64,000 nt of DNA from Lewinellaceae bacterium SD302 (GTDB lineage Bacteria; Bacteroidota; Bacteroidia; Chitinophagales; Saprospiraceae). This document shows positions 51,987 to 61,426 of this stretch, in pieces; the stretch's first letter is position 1, and each line of letters begins with the position of its first letter. The translations under genes and the position numbers were made by a program. The notes under the pieces were generated by a model. That model was not told the DNA's origin. It did no database searches and was given only the letters and a program-made list of their open reading frames with translations. The stretch covers positions 1 to 64,000 of the forward strand of contig PDLQ01000011.1 of assembly GCA_002591745.1 (NCBI GenBank). Reading direction: 5' to 3'.

Positions 51987-53031
51987 ATGCAACAGCTAAA
52001 AGACTTAAAGTATTTCGTCGCTTACGTACTACCCGTTTCAGGCTTTCTGGGAATTTACCTGGGGGGCATTTGGTCCTTCGGGGCTTTTTACGTGAGCTTT
52101 ATCATCATTCCTTTCCTAGAGCTTTTCACCCCGGCATGGGGGAGCAACCATGCTCCGGAAGTAGAAGAAGAGCGAAGTAACTTACGGTTGTTCGACATCC
52201 TGCTCTACCTGAACTTGCCAATCCTCTTCGGGCTGATCTTTTACGCCCTGCATACCGCGACCACTACCAGCCTCACGACCGTAGAGACGTTGGGCCTGGT
52301 GCTGAATATGGGTTGCCTGATTGGCACGATGGGCATTAATGTAGGCCACGAGTTGGGGCACCGGGTGAAACTGTACGAGAAATTGATTGCCCAGGCCTTG
52401 CTGCTTACCGGATTGTACAACCATTTTTATATCGAGCACAACCGTGGCCACCACAAAAACGTGAGCACGCCTTTGGACCCCCGCTACCTCCCGCCGGGGA
52501 GAAACAGTCTACGCTTTTTGGTTCCGCAGCAGCATTGGTGGCTACATTGGCGCCTGGAAACTGGAGGCGGAACGGTTGCAACGAGCCGGCCAAGCCTTTT
52601 TCAGCTGGCACAACCTGATGCTGCGTTTTACCTTGGTCAACCTTCTTTACCTGGGTAGCATCTCACTTATTTTTGGTCTCACCGGGCTTTGGCTCGCCAT
52701 TGCGATGGGCGTTGTTGGCTTCCTGTTACTGGAGAGCGTTAACTACATCGAGCACTACGGCCTGATGCGCAGCAAGCTGCCTAATGGTCGATACGAAGCC
52801 GTCTCTCCCCGCCACAGCTGGAACAGCGAACACGAACTGGGCCGCATTATCCTTTATGAACTGACCCGCCACAGCGATCACCACTTCCGGGCCACTCGCA
52901 AGTATCAGATCCTCCGCAAATTTGAAGAAAGTCCCCAACTTCCGCTCGGCTACCCCGGAAGCATCCTGATGAGTTTGGTGCCCCCGGTTTGGTTTCGGGT
53001 GGTACATCCCCGGTTGAGTACCGAAGAGTAA
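51987..53031 (+). pseudogene. alkB: Alkane 1-monooxygenase (AlkB-like), single-base frameshift
   Basis: Membrane di-iron monooxygenase that hydroxylates medium-chain alkanes or fatty substrates. The first frame has the helices and histidine boxes NVGHELGHRVKLYEKL and YNHFYIEHNRGHHKNVSTPLDP, then turns to nonsense. One base away the family continues RRGETVYAFWFRSSIGGYIG, AWKLEAERLQRAGQAFFSWH, the third box NYIEHYGL and ELTRHSDHHFRAT. The break is at a C5 run, 52478-52482, where C4 restores NVSTPLDPATSRRGE. I start at 51987 (MQQLKDLKYF). It may be intact if the run is a base-calling error. Confidence 0.85.
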
Positions 53032-53070
53032 AAGATTACGGATTGAAGGAGGGCTCAATTATGCCATTCA

Positions 53071-54147
53071 CTAATCATCCTCTATTCGCACCATTCCCCC
53101 GACTTTCCCATCCTTGCTCAGCAGGATAGCCACGTTTTTCGTGCTGGGAAACTGGGCGCAGATAATGATAATGGCCACCGTGATCGGCACACTAAGCAAC
53201 ATGCCGACCACTCCCCAAAGGATACTCCAGAGAATCAGTGTGAGCACTACAACCAGGGGCGAGATATTGAGCGTATCCCCCATCAGGCGCGGCTCCAGGA
53301 TATTACCTACTGCCACCTGGATAGCCGAGACACCAATGATGATGATCAGAAAGGCACTGATGCCCTCAAACTGTAGCAAGGCCAGCAGTGCCGGCAGAAT
53401 CGTTGCCGTAATGGAGCCAATAGTAGGGATGTAGTTGAACAAAAAGATGAGGAATGCCCAGAAAAAAGCATAATCCAGTCCCAAAGCCCAGAATACGATA
53501 AAGCTCAGAATAGCGGTGATGATACTGGTGAAGGTTTTGACACTCAGGTATTGCCGCATGGCAGTATTGATCTGAAACAGTACGGTTTCCAGCCGGTCGG
53601 ATTGCAGGGTGTTCAGCCCCAGGTGTTTTATTTTTTCGGGAAAGATGCTTTGCTCCAGTAAGAGGAAAATGACGTAAACCAGAATGAGAAAGAAATTTTT
53701 GGCTACCGCCGTCACACCGTTCAGCAGGATGATGAAATTATTGCCGATCTGCCCCATGATGTTAAGATCTGCCAGGGTGGGCGGTTCCCGTTCTAGTCTC
53801 AGCATCCGGTAAAACTTTTCGATCTGGCTATCGATGCGGTCTGCGTAATTACCGGAGGTACTGACAAACTCGTTAATGTTGGCCGCAATCATGTCTCCGA
53901 TGACGTAGAGTGCCAAGCCAATGAACAGAAAACTGAAAGTCAGCGTCACCCACTGTGGCGTGCGGCGTACCACGATCGGCAGGCGGCGAAGCAGTCCATT
54001 GATCGCATTCACCAGGTACCAGATAAACAGCGCGAGAAAAATCGGGATCAGATACGACTTTCCCACGACGATTAGCGTAATGGCCAGCGCAATGGTAATG
54101 AGCCAGGCCGAAACCCGGTTAATAGTGAGTGGTTTTTGTGGCTGCAA
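53071..54147 (-). CDS. AI-2E family transporter (PerM/YdiK-like)
   Basis: The 358-residue inner-membrane protein has about seven to eight helices. Seen: the family start INRVSAWLITIALAITLIVVGKSYLIPIFLALFIWYL, the loop region GNYADRIDSQIEKFYRMLRLE, and the C-terminal hallmark FLFNYIPTIGSITATILPALLALL followed by GNILEPRLMGDTLNISPLVVVLTLILWSILWG. Members include TqsA-type exporters and Na+/H+ antiporters, so substrate cannot be told. Confidence 0.92.
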   Translation of the reverse strand: MQPQKPLTINRVSAWLITIALAITLIVVGKSYLIPIFLALFIWYLVNAINGLLRRLPIVVRRTPQWVTLTFSFLFIGLALYVIGDMIAANINEFVSTSGNYADRIDSQIEKFYRMLRLEREPPTLADLNIMGQIGNNFIILLNGVTAVAKNFFLILVYVIFLLLEQSIFPEKIKHLGLNTLQSDRLETVLFQINTAMRQYLSVKTFTSIITAILSFIVFWALGLDYAFFWAFLIFLFNYIPTIGSITATILPALLALLQFEGISAFLIIIIGVSAIQVAVGNILEPRLMGDTLNISPLVVVLTLILWSILWGVVGMLLSVPITVAIIIICAQFPSTKNVAILLSKDGKVGGMVRIEDD

Positions 54148-54235
54148 GGTGATGCTAATGAAGTTTCTGGCCTTGTAACGCTTTCGGAGTCAGAATGTGT
54201 TAGGAGAGAGGTGAGAATTTATGATTTACAATATT

Positions 54236-54285
54236 TTGGCTTCAAAGTAGCCGTGCCAGATTCAACACGGCTACTTTGAAGCCAA
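54236..54285. repeat. Perfect 20-bp palindromic pair of CAAAGTAGC motifs
   Basis: TTGGCTTCAAAGTAGCCGTG (54236-54255) and its exact reverse complement (54266-54285) are separated by a 10-base loop CCAGATTCAA. It is the tightest of the inverted pairs. It lies between two minus-strand genes and could form an RNA hairpin downstream of the 54378 gene. After it, ATGTAAAATGTT is repeated directly at about 54289 and 54320. Confidence 0.9.
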
Positions 54286-54377
54286 TAAAATGTAAAATGT
54301 TAGGTGTTGGATGTAAAATGTTGCTCAATGCGCGTATACGCCGGCATGGCAAACATCTTACACGGTACATCTAAATC

Positions 54378-55148
54378 CTAGCCCTCGAATATTTGCGTAC
54401 CCGCATTGAAATCTTCAATAAACTGCAGGCAGTTGCGGGGTGGCTGGCACAGGATAAAGCCCCGGCAGTCATAAAGGTATTGGCCGGAAGGCGTTTCGAA
54501 AAGGTAAACCAGACGATTGCCGTCCCAGGGAAAACGGGTAACGTGGGTGGCGCTGAGGTCCTGGATGAGTTCGTGGATCCATTGGCTCGGTTCATTGTAG
54601 GCCTCGCAAATGATGGGGCGAGGAAAGCCGCTGGCCGCACGGATGAGTTGCAGACAGGTGATCCTAATACTGCCATCTACCTGGGTGCATTCGTCGGAAG
54701 TATTGGCTGCATAACTGAAGCCGAAGCGGATACGGGAACCACCCTCCAGGTAATATCCGGGTGGAACGCCGGTTACGCTCAGTAAGTAACCATTGGTGGT
54801 TTCCACGACTTGGCCGCAACCGTTTTCGCCCATAAAATCCCAGACTTCGCCCACAAAACCACATTGGTTGGAAGCGGCTGGACGCATGTTGCCGGGACGT
54901 TGCTGCTTCACGGGCAGGTCTACGTAGCGAGTAGGCACATAAGCGGTTTCTCTTCCGGGGCCATTAACTACACCGTCATCGGAAGTCATCGAAATATCGT
55001 CGTCAAAGACCGGGCGATCGGGGGCCGTTTGGGTTGGCTGACTGCTTGCTGGCGGTATTGAGGATTGACGGCTTTTACAGCTGAACAATGTAAGTAAGGC
55101 TGTCAATGAACCAACGGCCCAAAGAAGTGTAAGAGTTGAAGTACGCAT
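54378..55148 (-). CDS. Putative lipoprotein with Cys-rich body, unknown function
   Basis: The 256-residue protein has a lipoprotein signal (lipobox LLTLFSC, Cys24). A Ser/Pro-rich linker follows, then an acidic patch (VFDDDISMTSDDG) and a body with at least eight cysteines (QCGFVGEVWDFMGENGCGQ, DECTQ, TCLQL, IICEAY, YDCRGFILCQPPRNCLQF), likely disulfide-bonded. No family recognised. Divergent from icd. Confidence 0.6.
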   Translation of the reverse strand: MRTSTLTLLWAVGSLTALLTLFSCKSRQSSIPPASSQPTQTAPDRPVFDDDISMTSDDGVVNGPGRETAYVPTRYVDLPVKQQRPGNMRPAASNQCGFVGEVWDFMGENGCGQVVETTNGYLLSVTGVPPGYYLEGGSRIRFGFSYAANTSDECTQVDGSIRITCLQLIRAASGFPRPIICEAYNEPSQWIHELIQDLSATHVTRFPWDGNRLVYLFETPSGQYLYDCRGFILCQPPRNCLQFIEDFNAGTQIFEG

Positions 55149-55173
55149 CGTACCCGCAAACTACGTGCTTATA

Positions 55174-55206
55174 GTTTAAAGAGCATAAAAATTATGCTTA
55201 CTTTTG
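55174..55206 (+). promoter_or_regulatory. Promoter of icd
   Basis: TACTTTTG at 55199-55206 fits TAnnTTTG, and GTTTAAA at about 55174-55180 is at a reasonable -33 distance. The leader to the icd ATG is about 35 bases. Confidence 0.55.
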
Positions 55207-55241
55207 CGGGCCATTAAATTGAATAACTAACTAAGTATCCC

Positions 55242-56468
55242 ATGAGCGGAACCAAGATCACGATCAGCAACGGAAAGCTGAACGTCCCCAACGACCCTAT
55301 TCTCCCATTCATTGAAGGTGACGGCATCGGACCGGACATCTGGGCCGCCGCCAGCCGCGTATTGGACGCCGCCGTGGAAAAAGCTTACAATGGCGAGAAG
55401 AAAATTGTCTGGAAAGAAGTATTAGCCGGCCAGAAAGCCATGGACAACACCAACGAGTGGTTACCCCAGGCTACCCTGGACACCATCGAAGAGTACCTGG
55501 TGGCTATTAAAGGCCCGCTGACCACACCCGTCGGTGGCGGTATCCGCTCCCTCAACGTGGCCCTGCGCCAGAAGCTGGACCTCTACGCCTGCGTACGCCC
55601 CGTACAATACTTCCAGGGCGTACCTAGCCCGGTGAAGCACCCCGAGCACGTCGACATGGTTATCTTCCGCGAGAATACCGAAGATATCTACGCCGGCATT
55701 GAATTCGCCGAAGGCACCGAAGAAAACGCCAAGTTTCTGAACTGGCTCAAGGAAACTTACCCCGACCGCTACGCTAAGGTCCGCTTCCCGGATACCGCGG
55801 GTATCGGCATCAAGCCCGTTTCCCAGGAAGGTACCAACCGCCTGGTAAAGGCAGCTATCCAGTACGCCATCGACAACAAGAAAGACAGTGTTACCCTGGT
55901 GCACAAGGGCAACATCATGAAATTCACCGAAGGCGCTTTCCGCGACTGGGGCTACGAAACGGCCGCTAAAGACTTCGGCGGTACTGAGCTCGACGGCGGC
56001 CCCTGGCACGTCATCAAGCACGACGGCCACGAGATCATCGTTAAGGATGTGATTGCCGACGCTATGCTGCAGCAGATCATCCTGCGCCCGAAAGAGTACG
56101 GCGTGATCGCTACCCTGAATCTGAACGGAGATTATATCTCTGACGCCCTGGCCGCCCAGGTTGGTGGTATCGGTATCGCACCGGGTGCCAATATCAACTA
56201 CAACACCGGCATCGCCATCTTCGAGGCTACCCACGGTACCGCACCGAAGTACACCGGCCAAGACAAAGTGAACCCTTCTTCCGTCATCCTGAGTGGCGAG
56301 ATGATGTTCCGCTACCTGGGTTGGGGTGAAGCCGCTGACCTGATTATCAAAGGTATTGAAGGCGCCATCAAGAACAAGCGCGTAACCTATGATTTCGAAC
56401 GCCTGATGGACGGCGCTACCCTGCTGAAGTGCAGCGAATTCGGTGATGAGATCATCGCGAATATGTAA
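55242..56468 (+). CDS. icd: NADP-dependent isocitrate dehydrogenase
   Basis: Citric acid cycle enzyme oxidising isocitrate to 2-oxoglutarate. The 408-residue product is E. coli-Icd-like. Seen: [14 protein letters not shown] (as [10 protein letters not shown]), the substrate-binding Ser in [27 protein letters not shown], the catalytic [12 protein letters not shown] and the metal-binding [22 protein letters not shown] and [21 protein letters not shown]. Followed by a strong terminator, so monocistronic. Confidence 0.97.
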   Translation: MSGTKITISNGKLNVPNDPILPFIEGDGIGPDIWAAASRVLDAAVEKAYNGEKKIVWKEVLAGQKAMDNTNEWLPQATLDTIEEYLVAIKGPLTTPVGGGIRSLNVALRQKLDLYACVRPVQYFQGVPSPVKHPEHVDMVIFRENTEDIYAGIEFAEGTEENAKFLNWLKETYPDRYAKVRFPDTAGIGIKPVSQEGTNRLVKAAIQYAIDNKKDSVTLVHKGNIMKFTEGAFRDWGYETAAKDFGGTELDGGPWHVIKHDGHEIIVKDVIADAMLQQIILRPKEYGVIATLNLNGDYISDALAAQVGGIGIAPGANINYNTGIAIFEATHGTAPKYTGQDKVNPSSVILSGEMMFRYLGWGEAADLIIKGIEGAIKNKRVTYDFERLMDGATLLKCSEFGDEIIANM

Positions 56469-56485
56469 TCGTGGCAGCACCACCA

Positions 56486-56525
56486 AATAAGCCCTTCCGG
56501 CCTTGCCGGAAGGGCTTATCTATTT
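56486..56525 (+). terminator. Intrinsic terminator of icd
   Basis: AAGCCCTTCCGG pairs with CCGGAAGGGCTT around a CCTTG loop, followed by ATCTATTT. Clear hairpin terminator. Confidence 0.88.
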
Positions 56526-56592
56526 CCAGACGATTGAGAATTCTTATCGGTCAGTCGTCAACTCTCTTATTAATTTAAAACAAAACGCTCTC

Positions 56593-58179
56593 ATGTATAA
56601 ATTCTTTGCTACCGTATTATTAGCCGTACTCTCATTTCAACTTTGCGCCCAGGAGCCATTCCTGGTTGCCGATTTCAACCCAGGAGAAGGGGATGCACTG
56701 TCCGAATTCAACGCTGGCGGCATCCGTTTCGGTGACGCAATTATTCTCCCCCTTAACCGTCCAGACATTGGAGAAGAACCCGGCATCCTCGTAAATGACC
56801 AGCTCTTTTTGCTTAAGAACATCAATCCTGGTGAGGAAGATGCTTCTCCCAATAACTTTGTTGCTTTTGGCGAAGAAATCTATTTCGCCGTCGAAAACGA
56901 CGGTACCGGATCGGCAATCTGGAAAACGAACGGTACGACCGAAGGCACCCAACTGGTCTTCCGCGATGAAACATCGAGCAATCAGGCTGGTGAGTTAATC
57001 GTATCCGAAAACGGTTCGCTGTACTTCAGCCTGCTCAACACCATTTACCGCTTCGACGGGGAGAACATCGACACCGTTTTCCAGGGAGGCCGATTGATCA
57101 CTACCTCGGAGCAACAGGGAAAAACCTACTGCCGCTATAATGGCGAGATTGCCTTCACCGCTCCCCTATCCGGGCAGGACGATGGTTTCAACCTTTACGT
57201 TACTAACGGAGATACCGTAATGCAGTTAGGCAATTCTGTTTTTACGGAAACGGGATTTGCCGATGTGTTCGGTTTGAGTTCCGTTAGTGGAGGCTTATTA
57301 TTTGGCTTGGACGCCCCATTTCAAGACGAGGCCAATGGCACCTATCGTTATGATGAGAATAGTCAAAATATTCAGAAAATAACCGTAGACGGAGGAGATG
57401 CTTCCCGATTACACGAGTTCAACGGAGAGCAGGCCCTTTTCCTGAACGGCTCGTCCGGAGAAGGTTTTTACGCAACGGACGGTACGCCTCAGGGCAGTGT
57501 TCAACTCTACCAACTTATGGAGAGTTCGGGGCTGACCCAGGGAACTGGAGTGACCAGAGCGATTTTCAATGAAGAAAAAATGCTTTTTTTCGTCAACGAA
57601 GGTGTTTTTGGAGATCATCTTTTGGTGCTGACGGATGGAACTGAAACGGGAACAAGCCAAGTCTTGGACACTGATCGATTTTTGTCAAACATCATCATCG
57701 CGGGACAAACCGCTTTCGTCGCTGATGGTACGGCTAATGGCAGGGAACCCAGTTTCTACACCGTCAACATGGAAACCGGAGAAACCGATAATTTCTACAC
57801 CTCCCCGTTGACTTCTTTTCAGCCCCGTACGATCATCATGGTCGGTGTCATCGACAATGTGCTCTATTTTCAAAGTTTACTCGATGCTTCGGTTGGTCGG
57901 GAACTTTATGGCATTGAACTGGACATCGATGTGGCAACGAACGAGCAGCCAGAGAACGCTTCCTATCAGTTGGACCTCTTCGACCAATCTTTCCAACTAA
58001 GTAGTAAGGAGGACCTATCTTTCCAGGCCAGCTTACTATCTGTTGATGGTAGACTGTTGCGAACGTTCTCCGGACGCACGAATGGTAGTTACCCCTTGGG
58101 TATACCCAAACGTAATGAAGTAAAGGTATTGGTCATTGACCTTGGCGGACAGATAATCACGCGACGGTTTATGCACTAA
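56593..58179 (+). CDS. Secreted ELWxxDGT-repeat protein
   Basis: The 528-residue secreted protein starts at 56593 (signal MYKFFATVLLAVLSF ... CAQ). Seen: repeated -DGT-GT- blades, for example IWKTNGTTEGTQLVF, FYATDGTPQGSVQLY and LLVLTDGTETGTSQV, with about 60-residue spacing, plus GREPSFYTVN and GRELYGIELD. These are the beta-propeller-like ELWxxDGT repeats typical of Bacteroidota and some other surface proteins. The last 80 residues (ASLLSVDGRLLRTFSG ... VLVIDLGGQIITRRF) look like a diverged T9SS sorting domain. Function unknown. Confidence 0.82.
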   Translation: MYKFFATVLLAVLSFQLCAQEPFLVADFNPGEGDALSEFNAGGIRFGDAIILPLNRPDIGEEPGILVNDQLFLLKNINPGEEDASPNNFVAFGEEIYFAVENDGTGSAIWKTNGTTEGTQLVFRDETSSNQAGELIVSENGSLYFSLLNTIYRFDGENIDTVFQGGRLITTSEQQGKTYCRYNGEIAFTAPLSGQDDGFNLYVTNGDTVMQLGNSVFTETGFADVFGLSSVSGGLLFGLDAPFQDEANGTYRYDENSQNIQKITVDGGDASRLHEFNGEQALFLNGSSGEGFYATDGTPQGSVQLYQLMESSGLTQGTGVTRAIFNEEKMLFFVNEGVFGDHLLVLTDGTETGTSQVLDTDRFLSNIIIAGQTAFVADGTANGREPSFYTVNMETGETDNFYTSPLTSFQPRTIIMVGVIDNVLYFQSLLDASVGRELYGIELDIDVATNEQPENASYQLDLFDQSFQLSSKEDLSFQASLLSVDGRLLRTFSGRTNGSYPLGIPKRNEVKVLVIDLGGQIITRRFMH

Positions 58180-58207
58180 CATGAGCTGCAGGTGCACCAA
58201 ATGACAA

Positions 58208-58250
58208 CCAGCGCAACCGCATCCACTCCTCCCGGATACGGTTGCGCTGG
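58208..58250. terminator. Hairpin after the DGT-repeat gene
   Basis: CCAGCGCAACCGCATCC pairs with GGATACGGTTGCGCTGG (one mismatch). No T tract follows, so it may be a repeat or a mere hairpin rather than a classical terminator. The rest of 58251-58424 has no gene. Confidence 0.5.
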
Positions 58251-58424
58251 TGTCGGGCAGATTATCACCGCCAGAAATACACCAACAATCTACGCTTATT
58301 GCGACAACTCATCGTGCTAAGTAGGTTTAGCCCGATAGAAGATGTACAGGCTCTGCAGAAAAGGACAATCCAGATCACCCCGCTTGCGGAGCGGGAGTAG
58401 TTGCTGAAGCAGTTGAGAACTGCC

Positions 58425-59252
58425 CTACCCCTCCGTAGTCGGTCGCCGTTTCCCACCAAAAGGAATCTTCAGCATGGTACCGATGTGCTGGTGCTCCCGC
58501 TCGTCCATGTGGGTATCCACTCCGTAGCGCAGTTCGCGATTGTCCACGGCCGCGTAAGTGCCGAACAGCCGGTCCCAGACGGAGAAAATATTGCCGTAGT
58601 TCGTATCCGTCAGCGGTAGTTGATAGTGGTGGTGAACGCGGTGCATATTTGGCGTTACGATTACGGTGCGCAAGGCCCGGTCAATGCCAATTGGTAAGTT
58701 TATGTTGGCGTGATTGAACTGACTTAATACCACACTCAGGCTTTGGTACAGAAAGACCAGCCACATCGGCGCGCCTACAATAATTACGCCCAGGGTAGTA
58801 AAAACAAAGCGGATCACGCTCTCCCCCGGATGATGACGATTGGCCGTGGTAGTATCTACGTGCTGGTCCGTATGGTGCACGAGGTGAAAACGCCATAATA
58901 CCGGCGTCTTATGTTCCACCAAATGCGGCAGATAGGCACCGATCAGGTCCAGCAGCATCAGTCCTCCGATGGCCATCACCCAGATCGGCAGTTCGATCAG
59001 TTGCAAGATGCCGATGCCATTGGCAACCACCCAGTCGCTCGTTGCTACCAGGATGAAAGCCAGGGCGAAGTTGACCACAATGGTCGTCAGGGTAAAGAAA
59101 ATATTGATCCCAGCATGCTTCCACTTCGTATACTTAAAACGAAATAACGGAACGGCACTTTCAATCAGCCAAAAAATGGTAATTCCCCCTACCAGGATCA
59201 AACTACGGTGGGAAGAAGGAATAGTTTCAAAGTAGTTCACAATGCTCTCCAT
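58425..59252 (-). CDS. Sterol desaturase / fatty acid hydroxylase family protein
   Basis: The 275-residue membrane protein has a start at the ATG at 59252 (MESIVNYFETIP). Three helices precede the histidine boxes PHLVEHKTPVLWRFHLVHHTD, VDTTTANRHHPGE and NMHRVHHHYQLP, the di-iron pattern of this superfamily, followed by NYGNIFSVWDRLFGTY. Substrate unknown; carotenoid, sterol or fatty acyl hydroxylation are possible. Confidence 0.9.
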   Translation of the reverse strand: MESIVNYFETIPSSHRSLILVGGITIFWLIESAVPLFRFKYTKWKHAGINIFFTLTTIVVNFALAFILVATSDWVVANGIGILQLIELPIWVMAIGGLMLLDLIGAYLPHLVEHKTPVLWRFHLVHHTDQHVDTTTANRHHPGESVIRFVFTTLGVIIVGAPMWLVFLYQSLSVVLSQFNHANINLPIGIDRALRTVIVTPNMHRVHHHYQLPLTDTNYGNIFSVWDRLFGTYAAVDNRELRYGVDTHMDEREHQHIGTMLKIPFGGKRRPTTEG

Positions 59253-59298
59253 GAATAAGTATTTTATGGTGATGGCCGGCACCACCACCGCAAAATAC

Positions 59299-59332
59299 AA
59301 ACTCCCCGGAAATTGTATTTCCGGGAAGTTTG
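59299..59332 (-). terminator. Hairpin terminator candidate after prs
   Basis: AAACTCCCCGGAAA pairs with TTTCCGGGAAGTTT around TTGTA (one G-T wobble). On the minus strand it is followed by GTATTTTG. The hairpin is about 145 bases downstream of the prs stop. Confidence 0.5.
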
Positions 59333-59475
59333 TCGCTGCGCGCCTGATTAATGGAGTATTATAGATCAGTAACGGACAATCAAAAAGTGAACCCGTCAGG
59401 CAAAAGCCTCATTCGGTTTTCTCTCGATCCAAGTACTATTGCAGTGCAAATTTTCCAATCTCGCTGCGGGTAGGA

Positions 59476-60438
59476 TCACACGAACAAGGCAGATATACTT
59501 TCGTTCTCGTGAGCCTTGCGGATCGCCCGGGCGAACAGGGCCGCAGAAGGCAGTACTTTGATTTTGTCGGAATCTTCCTTCAAAGGCACCGTATCGGTCA
59601 CGATCAATTCGGTCATCGCAGAATTCTCAATATTTTCGTAGGCCGAACCACTCAGGATCGGGTGGGTAGCCATAGCCCGAACGCTGCGGGCGCCTCTCTC
59701 CATCACCAGGTCGGCAGCGCGACAGAGGGTGCCGGCGGTGTCTACGAGATCATCAATGATGATGACGTCGGCACCGGTTACGTCGCCGATAATGGTCATA
59801 CTGGCCACTTCATTGGCGCGTTTACGGTATTTATCGCAGATCACAATCGGGCGATTGAAATGGGTAGCGTAGTCGCGGGCCCGCTTCACGCTGCCCATAT
59901 CCGGACTGGCGAAGGTTACGTTGCTCATGTCCTGCCCTTCCAGGAAAGGAATGAAGATGGCCTGGCTTTTCAGGTGGTCTACCGGCACTTCGAAGAAACC
60001 CTGAATCTGGTCGGCGTGTAGATCCAGCGTCATGATCCGGTCTACCCCGGCGGCTTCCAACAAATTAGCGATCAACTTGGCGCTGATGGGCACTCGTGGC
60101 TTGTCTTTACGATCCTGACGGGCGTAGCCGAAGTAAGGGATGACCGCACAGATGTATCCGGCCGAAGCCCTGCGCGCCGCATCTATGATCAGCAGTAACT
60201 CCATCAGGTTATCCGAAGGTTGGAACGTGGAGCCCAGCAAGAAGACGTAACTACCCCGCACGCTCTGCTTGATGATCGGCTGCATCTCCCCATCGCTGAA
60301 TTTAGAGACGCGGATCTGCCCCAGTGGCTGACCGTAATCCTTGGCAATGGCTTCAGCCAGGTAACGACTCTTTGAAATAGGAAACATGTTGACCTCGGCG
60401 CTCAGTTGCGGCGAATGTTGGTGGCGAACGGATTTCAT
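59476..60438 (-). CDS. prs: Ribose-phosphate pyrophosphokinase
   Basis: Makes PRPP from ribose-5-phosphate and ATP, feeding purine, NAD and histidine synthesis. The 320-residue product covers the family. Seen: the start of the ATP site SKFSDGEMQPIIKQSVRG, RQDRKDKPRVPISAKLIANLLEAAGVDRIMTLDLHADQIQGFF, and the PRPP loop VIIIDDLVDTAGTLC. Leader and next gene are separated by an octamer hairpin at 60478-60529. Confidence 0.97.
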   Translation of the reverse strand: MKSVRHQHSPQLSAEVNMFPISKSRYLAEAIAKDYGQPLGQIRVSKFSDGEMQPIIKQSVRGSYVFLLGSTFQPSDNLMELLLIIDAARRASAGYICAVIPYFGYARQDRKDKPRVPISAKLIANLLEAAGVDRIMTLDLHADQIQGFFEVPVDHLKSQAIFIPFLEGQDMSNVTFASPDMGSVKRARDYATHFNRPIVICDKYRKRANEVASMTIIGDVTGADVIIIDDLVDTAGTLCRAADLVMERGARSVRAMATHPILSGSAYENIENSAMTELIVTDTVPLKEDSDKIKVLPSAALFARAIRKAHENESISALFV

Positions 60439-60477
60439 CGGGTTGGATTCGGTAGGTAAGGGGTAAAGGTAGGGAAA

Positions 60478-60529
60478 GTCTTACGGTCTTACGGTCTTAC
60501 AGGGCTGTAAGACCGTAAGACCATAAGAC
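60478..60529. repeat. Perfect-type hairpin built of CTTACGGT octamers
   Basis: The arm 60478-60502 contains three TCTTACGG units. The arm 60505-60529 is its reverse complement with one mismatch, and the loop is only two bases. It lies between rluB (stop at 60540) and prs. A 25-bp stem is long for a terminator and there is no strong T tract. Confidence 0.8.
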
Positions 60530-60539
60530 CGTCCAGCTG

Positions 60540-61343
60540 TTAACTAAAATGCCGAATCATTCTTACTTCTTCCTCCGTCAGGAAGCGGTAGAATTTGCGG
60601 GGCAGGTCCTTTTTGGTCAGTCCGGCAAAAAAGGTACGGTCCAGGCGTTCCACTTTGTAGCCCAGGTGAGCGAACATGCGACGAACGATCCGATTACGGC
60701 CGATGTGGATGCGCAAACCGATCGTCTTCCCCTCGCTGCCTTCGGTGACGTTGGCCCAATCGACTTTAGCGGGGCCGTCTTCCAATTCCAGGCCGGCGCG
60801 CAATTTTTCCAGGTCTTCGGCTTCAAAGGGCCGATCCAAGGTGGCCTGGTAAACCTTGGCAACCTCGTGGCTGGGGTGGGTCAGTTTCTTGGCCGTGTCA
60901 CCATCGTTTGTGATCAGCAGCAGTCCGGTGGTATCACGGTCCAGCCGACCGACCGGAAATAGCCGCAGCCCCTCCAGACTAGGGTCGGTAATGAGGTCCA
61001 TCACCGTAGTGCGGTCCTTTTCATCACTGGTGGTTGTGATTACATTACGGGGCTTATTCAACAGCACGTAGACCAACGTTTCGCTGGGGCTCACCACTTG
61101 CCCCTTGTAGGCCACGACGTCTCCTTCCTGAATTTGGTAGGCGGGGTTGCGCTCCTGTACGTCATTTACGGTTACCTGTCCGTTCTTCACGAATTCAGCG
61201 GCGTTCCGGCGGCTGGCGACTCCACTGTGAGCGAGATATTTATTCAGCCGCATCCCAATGATCTCAGCGGGTTTGCGGGTCATCCCCGGCGGCTTGGCGG
61301 AATTGCGGGCCTGGGAACGTTGAAAGCGGCGGGGTGATTTCAT
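60540..61343 (-). CDS. rluB: 23S rRNA pseudouridine synthase RluB-like
   Basis: An RsuA/RluB-family pseudouridine synthase of 267 residues. Seen: an N-terminal basic stretch, an S4 domain (MRLNKYLAHSGVASRRNAAEFVKNGQVTVN), the catalytic block LFPVGRLDRDTTGLLLITNDGD with the Asp, and GRNRIVRRMFAHLGYKVERLDR. The annotated start adds 30 basic residues before the S4 domain; a start at 61253 is possible. TACCTTTG at 61363-61370 on the minus strand may be its -7 box. Confidence 0.93.
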   Translation of the reverse strand: MKSPRRFQRSQARNSAKPPGMTRKPAEIIGMRLNKYLAHSGVASRRNAAEFVKNGQVTVNDVQERNPAYQIQEGDVVAYKGQVVSPSETLVYVLLNKPRNVITTTSDEKDRTTVMDLITDPSLEGLRLFPVGRLDRDTTGLLLITNDGDTAKKLTHPSHEVAKVYQATLDRPFEAEDLEKLRAGLELEDGPAKVDWANVTEGSEGKTIGLRIHIGRNRIVRRMFAHLGYKVERLDRTFFAGLTKKDLPRKFYRFLTEEEVRMIRHFS

Positions 61344-61362
61344 AATCGTTGAAGTTGAGCTA

Positions 61363-61370
61363 CAAAGGTA
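61363..61370 (-). promoter_or_regulatory. Bacteroidota -7 box of rluB
   Basis: TACCTTTG on the minus strand, 20 bases before the start at 61343, fits TAnnTTTG. No clear -33 element. Confidence 0.45.
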
Positions 61371-61426
61371 ACCTATCCGGTCGGTCGCTCTACCTACTTT
61401 AGGTTGTAATGATTTTGGCTAACAGC

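Noticed and set aside
59225-59240. TTCAAAGTAGTTCAC in the desaturase gene as a motif copy
   Set aside because: The core is broken (AAAGTAGT) and it encodes ordinary residues (NYFET) at the protein N-terminus.
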